64,000 bases of DNA from Elymus sibiricus. Lineage: Eukaryota > Streptophyta > Magnoliopsida > Poales > Poaceae. Location: NCBI GenBank assembly GCA_039707655.1, contig CM077676.1, positions 429,451,379 through 429,515,378 on the forward strand, given 5' to 3'. Positions within the stretch are counted from its first letter, which is position 1; every line of letters begins with the position of its first letter. Made by a program: the position numbers and the translations under genes. A model generated the notes under the pieces. The model ran no database searches and had not been told where the DNA came from. It saw nothing but the letters and a program-made list of their open reading frames with translations. This document shows positions 1-8,135 of this stretch, piece by piece.

Positions 1-367
1 GCAGGGCTTCGAGTTACCTAAAGAAAATACATTAACGCCTCAAATTAGACGACGACAAGATGCAAATAAAATATTAAGAGAAAATGTATTTATCCTTTTA
101 TAAATCACCAAAAATTAGATTGTGGCGATCCAAAAAATGCGCTTGTTCAACTACCAATAGCAAGACTTAAGACAGCAGCTAGTTTCACCAGAAGAGAAAG
201 ACAATACTCCAATACGTATATACTAACACTTAGGCTGACTTCACGTACGTAACCAAAACTAAAAGGGAACCAATGTGGGATAAATCAGAACTAAAGGAAC
301 CAATCTGGGAATCAATACCTTGCTGGATATATCCCTAGTGATGCTGCCGCTGCGTACCGAGTTCAGC
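1..367. other. AT-rich intergenic DNA
   Basis: No ORF, RNA gene or element boundary is recognised here. Nothing can be assigned. Confidence 0.5.
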
Positions 368-490
368 ACGTCTGCATGCAATGATCGAGTCCGGTCAGGT
401 AGTGATCAGTACGTCTGCATGCTCTAATAAAGTCCGCCCAAGTACAGTAGTACGTCTGCATGCACTAATCAAGTTCAGTCATGTACAGTC
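368..490 (+). repeat. Short tandem repeat, about 3 x 41 bp
   Basis: The 11-mer CGTCTGCATGC starts at 369, 412 and 452. Each copy is followed by a diverged stretch of the form taatcaagttcagtca or aatgatcgagtccggtca. The period is 43 then 40 bp. It is a degenerate minisatellite with no evidence of coding function. Confidence 0.6.
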
Positions 491-660
491 GATGACGTCC
501 CGGTGCTGGAATATGTGGCGGGCGACGTGCGGATGCGTCCTGTTGGACAGTGGCGGCCGCTTCAGTATGGTGTAAGACGGCGACGGCGGGAGACGACGCG
601 ATCCGGCAGAAGACGACCGGTGCTTACGGAGGCCATCTGGAATGGGGGGAGACGAACGTG

Positions 661-780
661 ACCTGTTGGACAGCGGCGAGACGGAGCGATCGGGGTGAGG
701 CAGAGGTCACCTGTTGGACAGCGGCGAGACGGAGCGATCGGGGTGAGGCGGAGGTCACCTGTTGGACAGCGGCGGCGGCC
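661..780 (+). repeat. 48-bp minisatellite, about 2.5 copies
   Basis: Near-identical copies begin at 661, 709 and 757 with ACCTGTTGGACAGCGGCG. A weaker copy lies near 538. Because 48 is divisible by 3, overlapping ORFs on both strands stay open and encode 16-residue repeats. I take these ORFs as by-products of the repeat and GC content rather than as a gene. Confidence 0.7.
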
Positions 781-1376
781 GCGACGCGAAGGAAAACGCA
801 GCGATCGGGGTGGGAGACGATGTGATCCGGGCCACGGCTGCGTGGGGAGAGGAAGATGGGCTTCGATGGCAGACGGATACTCAATGCGTGATTGTTGCAA
901 TCGCTGATTGACTGCCTTTTTTTTTTTTTGCTGTGATGAGTGCACGCTATGGCTGCTATGACCGGTTGCCAAAATTAACGAGGACGTGGGACGCGCGGAA
1001 AAAAAAAGAGGCCAATCGATCCCTGCAGATTTTTTAGGTGGAGAAAACGGAACGCACGACGAATGTGGAGCGAGGGGAGGTGTGACGAAGGTGGAGCGAA
1101 ACGCGCCGAGGGAGCGAAACGGGAACGTTACAGTTTTTTTAGGTAGGAAGAGAAGAGAAAACATGTAAGTGACCGTGTGTCTTCCAACACGAGACACTAA
1201 CTACCAGCGCTAATGAGATGCTAATTAAGCTGCCCATGCGCCTCACGCGGGAAGGGAAGGCACTAGCGTCTGATGTATCCTTTTGCGCCAATGCGGCGTC
1301 CGGCGCCAGGATTAGACGGCCTCAACCGCCAATCGACCAGGAACTTGATAGGAAGGCAATTCTGGCGCCTCCCTAA
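781..1376. other. Intergenic DNA between the minisatellite and the first TIR element
   Basis: Mixed GC-rich and A-rich DNA. The word ttttttaggt occurs near 1030 and 1134, and gagcgaaacg near 1095 and 1110, which suggests an old MITE. I found no inverted ends. No gene is supported. Confidence 0.4.
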
Positions 1377-1649
1377 GGGCATGTACAACGGGGGCGCTTA
1401 CGATGGGCGCCAGGGTCAGGATCCCGGCCGTTTCCCCATAATCCCGTTCAAATCTTGAAATTTGGTTAGCGTCGATGCCACAAGAGTCGTCCGGCGCTAA
1501 ACGAGCTGCCCGTTCTATTTTTTGTGCGTAACGCTTGTATGCTAGCTCTCAGCGTTGCATGCATGGACTTCAAGCCCAGACGCTAGGAGAAAAATCCTTT
1601 TTTATTACTAATCAAGCGCCTGATTAGGCGCCTTGCGTTGGAGATGCCC
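1377..1649. mobile_element. Harbinger-like (Tourist-type) MITE, 273 bp
   Basis: The left end reads GGGCATGTACAACGGGGGCG. The reverse complement of the right end reads GGGCATCTCCAACGCAAGGC, so the ends form imperfect inverted repeats of about 25 bp. The element is flanked on both sides by TAA (1374-1376 and 1650-1652), the 3-bp target duplication typical of PIF/Harbinger elements. There is no coding capacity. Confidence 0.65.
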
Positions 1650-1667
1650 TAAGCACCTCGCGTTTGA

Positions 1668-3204
1668 GGGCACCTCCAACACGAGGCGCTAGGATAGAAA
1701 TCCTGGCCGATTAGCGGTTATACCCTCAAATCTTGGGGTCACCCATGGTATCGGCGCAATATTTCGTGTCGGCCGCTTGGCCTTTTTTTCTCACGAGAAG
1801 GTAAACGGTTAGTGCAACAGCCGCCGGTTATTAGCGCCTTAATTAGCGGCCAGCGTTGCGCAAGACGGGCGCTTATATAATTGCTTTTTCTTATGTATTT
1901 ATTTTTGGCCAGTGATAAGCGCCGGTCGACCGGCCTAAACTTCCGGCCGGTCCACCACCCGCCATCCGATTAGACAAGTCGCAACCGCACGATTTGGATC
2001 TCGTCCTCCTGCCCCGCGCACGCCTTCGTCCACCTCCAGACAAAAGCAAAAAAGGACGCATCACACCCACCGCGCGAGGTCGCCGCTCTCCCTGACGCTT
2101 CTCGCATCACCCCGACGCCGCGCCTCTCCACCTATATCGGCCCCTTCTCCGATGCGGGCTCCAAGCACCGAGGGAGGCCATTCGGAGAAAAACGCAGCTC
2201 CCCCAGCAAAACACCATCGCTGTCTTGAAGCAGCTCGTCAGCCGCGGTCACAACACCACCGTCGTTGCGGTTGCAGCAATCCTCTCCGTCGCCGGCGATC
2301 TTGGCTTGCCCGTCACCACACTGGTCGGTTCCAGCATCTGGTACGGCGGGTTCCAGCATATGGCTCTACCGGTTGCAACATCTCGATAGCGTGCTCGTCT
2401 GGGTCGTAGCAATCAGATTCGCCGGTTCCAGCATCTCGGCAGCGGGTTGCAGCTTTCGTCTCCGTCGTCGAAGCTTCGCCCATCTTGGTTCCAGCTTTTC
2501 TGTACACTGGTTCCAGCACCACCGCACCATGGTTCCAGCAAACGACGTAGCGGGTAACAACACAATACCTCCCGCTCGTCGCACCTTGCAGCACCTGGCT
2601 CCACTGGTGGCCGCGCCGACGAACGCCGGTTCCAGCATACGCCAACAACGGTTGCAACTTCTGCGACCTGGAGGTTCCAGCACGGGCGCCCCCACCCTCC
2701 GATTGCAGCTTCTCCGCCCCCAACGGTTCCACCATGGCCAGTTGATGCTACCAGCACGACCGGCCGCCAATTGCAACTTTTTAGCCGTCGGTTCCAGCAC
2801 GGCAGCACGGCCTACGCGCGCTCGGTCATGGCGTTGCCGTGGGCTTGGAAAACCGGCCATTGCCTCCGTTCCCCAGCTCCAGCGTGGTTGCTCAGCACCA
2901 GAGCTGGGTTGAATCAAAAGATTCTGACGAGCAAGCGGGGGCGAAGGAAGAGAGGAGCTGCTGGCTCGTGAGGTAGAAGACGAGGTGAGGCTACGGCGAA
3001 GGAAATGAATGGGTGTGGTGAAACGGGTGAATAGATAAGGATGGAAAGGACTAGGCGGTGGGTGGGCCACGTGGTTGTGCACGCGAGGGAGCGAGAGAAA
3101 CAGGAGCGACCGGCCGAGTGTTCCGCCGGCAGGCCGATTTCAAACGTTTCCCTTTATTTTTTGTCTATAAGCGTCTAAGTAAGCGCCTTGCATTGAATAT
3201 GCCC
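1668..3204. mobile_element. Harbinger-like non-autonomous TIR element, 1.54 kb
   Basis: The left end is GGGCACCTCCAACACGAGGC. The right end, reverse-complemented, is GGGCATATTCAATGCAAGGC. Both sides are flanked by TGA (1665-1667 and 3205-3207). The TIRs resemble those of the MITE ending 18 bp upstream, so the two belong to one family. The interior has no transposase motif. It holds a GC-rich segment with a striking 22-bp-periodic array (separate entry) and long ORFs on both strands that I do not regard as genes. Confidence 0.6.
2246..2800 (+). repeat. 22-bp-periodic array of a GGTTSCARCA core with variable spacers
   Basis: About 21 copies of a 10-bp core occur, alternating mainly between GGTTCCAGCA and GGTTGCAACA or GGTTGCAGCA. 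Cores start at 2246, 2269, 2327, 2349, 2371, 2401, 2424, 2445, 2487, 2509, 2531, 2553, 2584, 2628, 2650, 2673, 2701, 2725, 2747, 2769 and 2790. Most spacings are 21-24 bp, and a few are about double. The 12-bp spacers differ from copy to copy. A 22-bp period is not a multiple of 3, so the repeat is not a protein repeat. I do not recognise this array. Confidence 0.7.
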
Positions 3205-3258
3205 TGATATACCCTTAGCGTAGGACCTAAGATCCTGACATCGAGCCCCGCCAGGCGC

Positions 3259-3305
3259 AGCACAATTTTTACTTTTTTTTTTTGAGGGGTAGCACAATTT
3301 TTACT
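3259..3305 (-). repeat. Micro-insertion T10-GAGGGGT with 15-bp flanking repeats
   Basis: The 15-mer AGCACAATTTTTACT (3259-3273) is repeated exactly at 3291-3305. Between them sit 17 nt (3274-3290): ten T and then GAGGGGT. The layout resembles a target-primed insertion of a tiny poly(A)-ended RNA on the minus strand. Confidence 0.6.
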
Positions 3306-3459
3306 TAATTATCATAATCAAAATTCTGGCCCAGGCAGACGCAGAGGCCCAACCTTTGCCGCGCGTATGAGTAAGCCACATAGCTGAGCCCATTAGACGT
3401 GCGACCTTTCTCAAAAAAAAAAGACGTACAGCTGAGAGTAGCGAGAGAGACGAAACTTC

Positions 3460-3507
3460 CAGAGACCTAGGGAATTTTTTTTTTTTGCGGGACAGAGACC
3501 TAGGGAA
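3460..3507 (-). repeat. Micro-insertion T12-GCGGGA with 15-bp flanking repeats
   Basis: CAGAGACCTAGGGAA (3460-3474) is repeated exactly at 3493-3507. It flanks 18 nt made of a T run plus GCGGGA. The architecture matches that of 3259-3305. Confidence 0.6.
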
Positions 3508-3651
3508 ATTACCGTGATGGACGAACGAAATTAACGGATGAAAATTCAGCAGTAAGAAACCTTCTTCCCTTATAAAGTAGGTATAGATTGGGGGCTGGAG
3601 TTGCCTTGCTTATGTACAGGATGATAGTGTCAAAGGATAATGCTTGGAATA

Positions 3652-3861
3652 TTATTGTGGTTCCTTCGACCACCCTTGTTTCTGTACGTCCCTCTGTTCA
3701 TCCTGCGACCATGGTACTATTGCGGGACGGAAGCCGCCGCCCCTCCGTCCATGCCGCGGCCGGTAGCCGTCCATCAAGTCCATCCGGAAATGTGCCGTCG
3801 CCGTCGCGGCCAGCAGCAGGACAACCGCCGCGACCATGGCGATGCGCACGCTCGTCCTCAT
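3652..3861 (-). CDS. Possible small secreted peptide (69 aa), unrecognised
   Basis: An ATG at 3861 opens a 69-codon frame. It begins with a basic residue pair and a hydrophobic run, MRTSVRIAMVAAVVLLLAA, then ATATAHF, which looks like a signal peptide with a cleavage site near residue 23. The mature part is basic and hydrophilic, contains GGGFRPAIVP, and has no Cys pairs. A TATATATATA stretch lies about 80 bp upstream on the minus strand, near 3937-3947, where a TATA box would fit. The Phe-Arg-Pro triplet recalls CEP hormone peptides, but the rest of that motif is absent, so I do not claim this identity. It overlaps ORFs on the plus strand and could be chance. Confidence 0.25.
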   Translation of the reverse strand: MRTSVRIAMVAAVVLLLAATATAHFRMDLMDGYRPRHGRRGGGFRPAIVPWSQDEQRDVQKQGWSKEPQ

Positions 3862-4204
3862 CGTCGTCGCCGGCGTACGTACGTGTCGTTCTCCTCCCGT
3901 GGCTCCGGTCCTATCCGCCCTTATCCTGCTGGTTATATATATATTTGAACCTCCGGCCGGGTGCTACGCATGGAGACGCGGTGGGGCGCTACGTGCGCTC
4001 GAACGCTTGCCTATATTTGCTTTTGCCAACGCGGCTCGCCATCCATTCATGCATGACTCTGCCCAAATCAGGACGCCACCCTTGGCCAATACACACACAT
4101 ACAAATTTATGACCAAAGATAACCTCAAGAAAAGAGGGATTGAAAAAGCCCTGAATGTCTATTTTGTACTCAACCTGAGAGTGTGCATCACTTGTTTTTG
4201 ACTG

Positions 4205-4484
4205 CACTAGTGCAGATTGATCCTATTAAGCCCCTCTATCGCACACCCTAGCGTTGGTTGTGTGAGATGAAGGTGTCGCACACGATGTAGAATTTGAACC
4301 GTATGCAGATAAAATGACCGTGTGCGATTCCTGGCCCATTTCGCACAACTGACTAGCTGAACCATGTGTGATACCTTACAAACGGTTTTCCCAAGCAAAG
4401 CGTGTGTGATGACTGAAATCATCACACACGCATTCGCAGCAGCAACTCATGTGTGATTTGTAGCACATTGTTCTGGTGATCCAA
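4205..4484 (+). mobile_element. CACTA element terminus (fragment)
   Basis: It begins CACTAGTGCAGATTGATCC and continues with dispersed copies of tcgcaca and gtgtgcgat in both orientations (4241-4460). This is the subterminal repeat pattern of Triticeae CACTA elements. No matching opposite end is found before the gene fragment at 4488, so it is a truncated end. Confidence 0.5.
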
Positions 4485-4487
4485 TAA

Positions 4488-4718
4488 GGGCACGAGGTGC
4501 TCAAGAAGGGCACATGGCTCGGCAAGCAGCTGGCGCAAGGCGAGGAGGAGGCGGCATCGAGGGTGCTCGTCGGGTTCTGGTCGATGACGATCCTACGTGT
4601 TGCTCCGTCACGCAGGTTCAAGGAGCACGCGGAGGCCGTCGCCCGTGGTGGCGAGCTGATGACGCAACTGTGGGTCCTGCTGATGCATGCTGAGACTGGG
4701 CCACCGCCGCCGAAGTGA
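4488..4718 (+). pseudogene. DUF594 C-terminal domain fragment (DUF4220/DUF594 family)
   Basis: After a TAA at 4485-4487 the frame is open for 76 codons. It contains KKGTWLGKQLAQGEEEA, a Trp-containing hydrophobic stretch, FKEHAEAVARGGELMTQLW and VLLMHAE. This matches the C-terminal DUF594 signature of grass DUF4220 membrane proteins: a Leu-Gly-Lys-Gln segment, then a Trp, then HaeaLaxGGELxTxxWxLLxH. The full family protein is about 600-750 residues, with N-terminal membrane spans that are missing here. Only the last exon end survives, joined upstream to CACTA-like sequence. Capture by a transposon or truncation by deletion are both possible. Confidence 0.6.
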
Positions 4719-5297
4719 AACCTATACAAAGCCCTTCTTGTGTGTTTTCGCTTTGTTGTGATTGGACTTTTCTTTATTGATTTGTGGTGTGTTGTTGTTT
4801 GAGTTTGTATCCGTTAATTATTGATGATGTGCTTTTCATCTCACTGGATTGAGTGGCGTTTGAATCTCGGTGTGGTATTCCATTGAAGAAAAGAAGAGAA
4901 CTTGTGTAGTTTGATAACTTTGGAGCTTTTGATGTTCTGTGAAGTTATCGAGTAAATAGCATAAACCTACCATAATTGGGGCTAGGGTTCCGAAAAACTA
5001 CCGCATTTTGAAATTTCCTAATACCTACCACTTATGTCGTTTTTTATTTAAAAAAAACTACCGTGAATTCATACAGGCGTTCGAATATCGATGCCACCCA
5101 TGTCATGGTAGTGCAGAGCGGTCCATGACGTGACGCTGGGGAGGGGGAGGAAGGTGGAAGAGAAGAAAATAAGAGTGGTGACTATCTGCGGTGGTGGGGG
5201 CTGGGGAGAGAAAAAGTTAGGATACGGGGCTGGTATGGTAGAAAATGCTAGGAGTTGAGTCAGGTCCACGTGTGGAAGCTGGATTAGGCTTCCAAGC
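4719..5297. other. Former 3' flank of the DUF594 fragment and intergenic DNA
   Basis: T-rich sequence follows the stop codon for about 200 bp and resembles a 3' UTR. It is followed by AT-rich DNA with no recognised gene. Confidence 0.35.
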
Positions 5298-5510
5298 GGT
5301 TCCTTTCCCTAGAACCGTCCCTGGTCTATGATTATTGGAGGCGGTTTCATTTTTTGGGCCGCCTCAGTGAATTCATACGGGCAGTTTTGTTTTATCAACC
5401 GCATGCATAACAAACAAACCATCTACGGTAAAGGTATTACCGACGGCATTGTCCCTCTTGGTCAAAACCACTTTCAGAGCCCGCTGCTAATGCCAGGTTT
5501 TCTACTAGTG
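5298..5510 (-). mobile_element. CACTA element terminus (fragment, opposite orientation)
   Basis: The segment ends ...TTTTCTACTAGTG at 5510. Its reverse complement starts CACTAGTAGAAAACC, the canonical Triticeae CACTA terminus. GGCGG/CCGCC words inside resemble subterminal repeats. The flanks of this end (gtg) and of the end at 4205 (ctg) do not form a 3-bp duplication, and the TIRs differ after seven bases. The two ends are therefore probably from different elements. Confidence 0.5.
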
Positions 5511-5529
5511 GTGCCACATCGCGGTCACT

Positions 5530-6180
5530 ACAGGCACACCCACCGTGACACCATCACCACTGCACCCACCACACACCTGCAACCTTAGACAACAGCCACT
5601 AAACAAACGTGAGATCCGTGGATCGTGCGGACATCGAGTCACGCCTAGTACCGCATCGGGGTAGCCGCGTCAAACCAAAGGACGTGTCTAGATCACCGTA
5701 GCCAAGCCCACTGGGCACCATGCGCTGCCAGCCACCTGGGACGAAACCCAGCCGGAATCAACAGAGCACGGACTGAACCCACACCACCACGCCGTAAACC
5801 GAGCCGACAACGCAGCGCCACAGGCCTCGGACACGACCACCGCGTCCAGTACGCCATCACAGGTCTACGCATGGGATCCCCCAATCCACCATGACTGCGC
5901 CGTGTCCTTGGCCGACCTCCCTCGTCACCGAGGAAGGGAGGGTCGCTGCTGCTCCGGTGCATCCCGCCACAGGCCGGCCTCCGCCCCAGCCCTGTCGGCC
6001 GACTCCAACGCCCCCAGGGACCAAGCCTGAGCCCCCTGTGACCCCAGGAAGCAGAGCTCGCCGCCACTGCGGCGGAGGCTGGTGGCAGCGACTGCGAGAG
6101 ATGGCTGAGAAGGAACTTTTTTGGGGGCGGCTAGGTTTTGCCCCTGTGCCGCAAGGGTTGTGAGTTGTGACACAGAGAGC
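5530..6180 (-). other. GC-rich retroposon-like segment, antisense
   Basis: The segment is GC-rich and stop-poor in several frames, ending in ggcggctaggttttgcccc near 6128-6146. It resembles the reverse complement of the GC-rich 5' portion of non-autonomous retroposons seen elsewhere in the window. No conserved protein domain is seen. Overlapping ORFs on both strands are attributed to base composition. Confidence 0.3.
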
Positions 6181-7100
6181 GTCGGCACTCCTAGGACACA
6201 TTGTATTAGTTTTTTACACCAGAAATCTTGTTCAAGGAGAACGAGTTTTCTATGATCTTGGGAAGTTGCGCCCGTTAGCACTCAATTCAGTCCGTCATGG
6301 CATAGACAAGCAGTTGCGGAATGGTACGATAATTTTTTTGAACACTGGCATATTTTAACAAAGACATGAGAAAAGTGGGATATCATAGGAAGATATTGGT
6401 ATGACTTAACTAACTAAGCGTTGCTCATCACAGGGACTCGATAGCTTGATGTTAGTTGCCTCAACATCCAAACTGAATTTTATCCAAAATTACAGAAAAC
6501 AGCAACAATTTGCTGACTACATAGAGAACAGAATAGTATAGCTTTGCTATCCTATGTTCTGAAAGCATTCTGCTATCGTACGGGTATTCTATCAAAATCT
6601 TAAACCTTAAGCTAGAATGATATAAGTCTTGGAGGCAATGGAACATAAATAACCATGTACAATTCTCAAAGAAAAAATAATCACCAAGACTAGTCATTAA
6701 GGGTTGATGAAATCGAGTGTATGTACTTTAGTTATTATATCCTTTGTACCACAAGCATAACAAACTATTCCAACTTGTTCTAGTTAATACAGTTATGTAA
6801 TCTAGTTGTGCAATCAGATACAGTTCGAATCAACATACAGTTTCACTCAACTTTCTGCCAGCGCTCAAAAGAATATAGAGAAGATTATCAAGATTATTAT
6901 CAGAAAGAGTGACTAACCAAAGGCTATATATAAACATGCACGAATAAATAAAGAAGGGAATGTAACACAATTGTAGCATCATAGAGCCTATGATTTCATT
7001 CAAACTTGTCGTTGTAGTTGAGAAGAAATACAAAAACATTACTAAAATCCAACAAGAACTTGAAACCATGATAGATAGGCAAGGTGTATTATTCTTCCTA
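6181..7100. other. AT-rich intergenic DNA
   Basis: Nothing is recognised apart from low-complexity AT-rich sequence. Confidence 0.4.
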
Positions 7101-7173
7101 CTCCCTCTGTGAACTAATATAAGATCTTTTAGATCGCTGATCTAAAAGATCTTATATTAGTTTACAGAAGGAG
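7101..7173. mobile_element. Stowaway MITE, 73 bp
   Basis: This is a near-perfect hairpin. The left end is CTCCCTCTGTGAACTAATA and the right end mirrors it as TATTAGTTTACAGAAGGAG, with TA on both sides (7099-7100 and 7174-7175). These are diagnostic Stowaway (Tc1/mariner-type) ends. Confidence 0.85.
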
Positions 7174-7286
7174 TACTAATTAAGCATATATGATAGCCGA
7201 CGAAGAGCATGCCAGTGTAACAGGCTTGTAATTACCAACATTTATGTATCACCATTAATTCCATCGTTATTCAACCATACTCTAGT

Positions 7287-7358
7287 TTACTTAGTCTTCT
7301 TCTGAGGAGGAGGTTTCATGATGGTCGGTTTTTCACGTGCAATCTTGAACCTCTCCCG
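7287..7358 (-). pseudogene. Severed C-terminal tail of a MATH-BTB gene
   Basis: Read on the minus strand, this encodes 23 residues followed by TAA (7287-7289), ending KPTIMKPPPQKKTK. It abuts the TCCCG target duplication of the copia element at 7359. If the element and one TCCCG are removed, the frame runs without a shift from ...LLVEA at the left edge of the BTB ORF (13822) through R-E-R-F-K into this tail. A short basic tail after the BTB/BACK region is usual in grass MATH-BTB proteins. This is therefore the original 3' end of the gene whose body lies 6.5 kb away. Confidence 0.8.
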
Positions 7359-7662
7359 TGTTAAATTATGATCCAAATTCTAGTATCGTATTGGACTAGA
7401 CGTAGTACAAACGGTATGGGCCTTTGCGTTGGTACCGACGCGTATGAGTACAACTCGTTTACTTGTCCTCCAAGGACTCTTATGTATTGCTCTCATATAT
7501 ACCCCATGTAGTCGCACCTAAAGACGGCATGTCGTCTCGTGCTTGTAATACTACTCTATCATAGTGATTGCGCCTTCGTGCGTCCGTGGTTTTCTATCGC
7601 AAGGGTTTTCACGTAAAAATCTGTGTGCTCTCATGTCTCGTTTTTTTCTCGTTTTATCTAAA
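7359..7662 (+). repeat. 5' LTR of the copia element
   Basis: It is paired with 13496-13799. It starts with TG, holds a TATATACC promoter-like stretch near 7496-7503, and is followed within a few bases by the primer-binding site. Confidence 0.85.
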
Positions 7663-7665
7663 AAG

Positions 7666-7679
7666 TGGTATACATAGCC
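7666..7679 (+). promoter_or_regulatory. Primer binding site (initiator tRNA-Met type)
   Basis: TGGTATACATAGCC matches the usual plant copia site TGGTATCAGAGCC with a few changes. It lies directly after the 5' LTR. Confidence 0.6.
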
Positions 7680-8135
7680 AAGTTTTAGATACGAGATTTG
7701 AGACGAGAGGGATTAGGGTTGCGGTCCGTTCCGCCGCCGTCCCGAAAAGAAGCCGAGTTCGACAGGTGTTCTTTTTCACTGAAGCTGCCGCCGTACGCTG
7801 CCGCAAGCCCACGCTGATAAGTCCAGAAGCTGCCCTCGGTCGTGGCGTGAAGACAGAAGCAAGTACTACTAGTACTCACGATTTTCAAGATCTGATCAAT
7901 CTAGTAGCCTTGCTACTTCACGTGAAGGTCAGGATCTGCTACTTATTCACGTGAGACCGAAGAGAGACCGAAGAAATTTGCCAGTTCAGTTTTTGTTCTC
8001 AGTTCGTCTGCTACGTCCACTGTCTAATACTACCAGGTGCTATTTACTCTGTTCTATTTGGTCCGCATATTAATTCTGTTAAGAATTATTTCTGCTTCGA
8101 CTTGTACTACTCTGTGTACACAGATTAATATACTC

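Larger units (their letters stand above)
3208..3651. other. Intergenic DNA with two duplicated-flank micro-insertions
   Basis: Apart from the two micro-insertions listed separately (3259-3305 and 3460-3507), nothing is recognised here. Confidence 0.4.

Noticed and set aside
368..490. CRISPR-like array
   Set aside because: Only three copies, with diverged repeats, in a plant nuclear context. It is a minisatellite.
2132..3082. Long ORFs on both strands (up to 238 codons) across the 22-bp array
   Set aside because: They overlap on opposite strands, the repeat period is not a multiple of 3, and no domain is seen. GC-rich, stop-poor repeats explain them.
4205..5510. One complete CACTA element carrying the DUF594 fragment
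   Set aside because: The TIRs agree for only seven bases and the 3-bp flanks (ctg, gtg) differ, so I treat them as two truncated ends.
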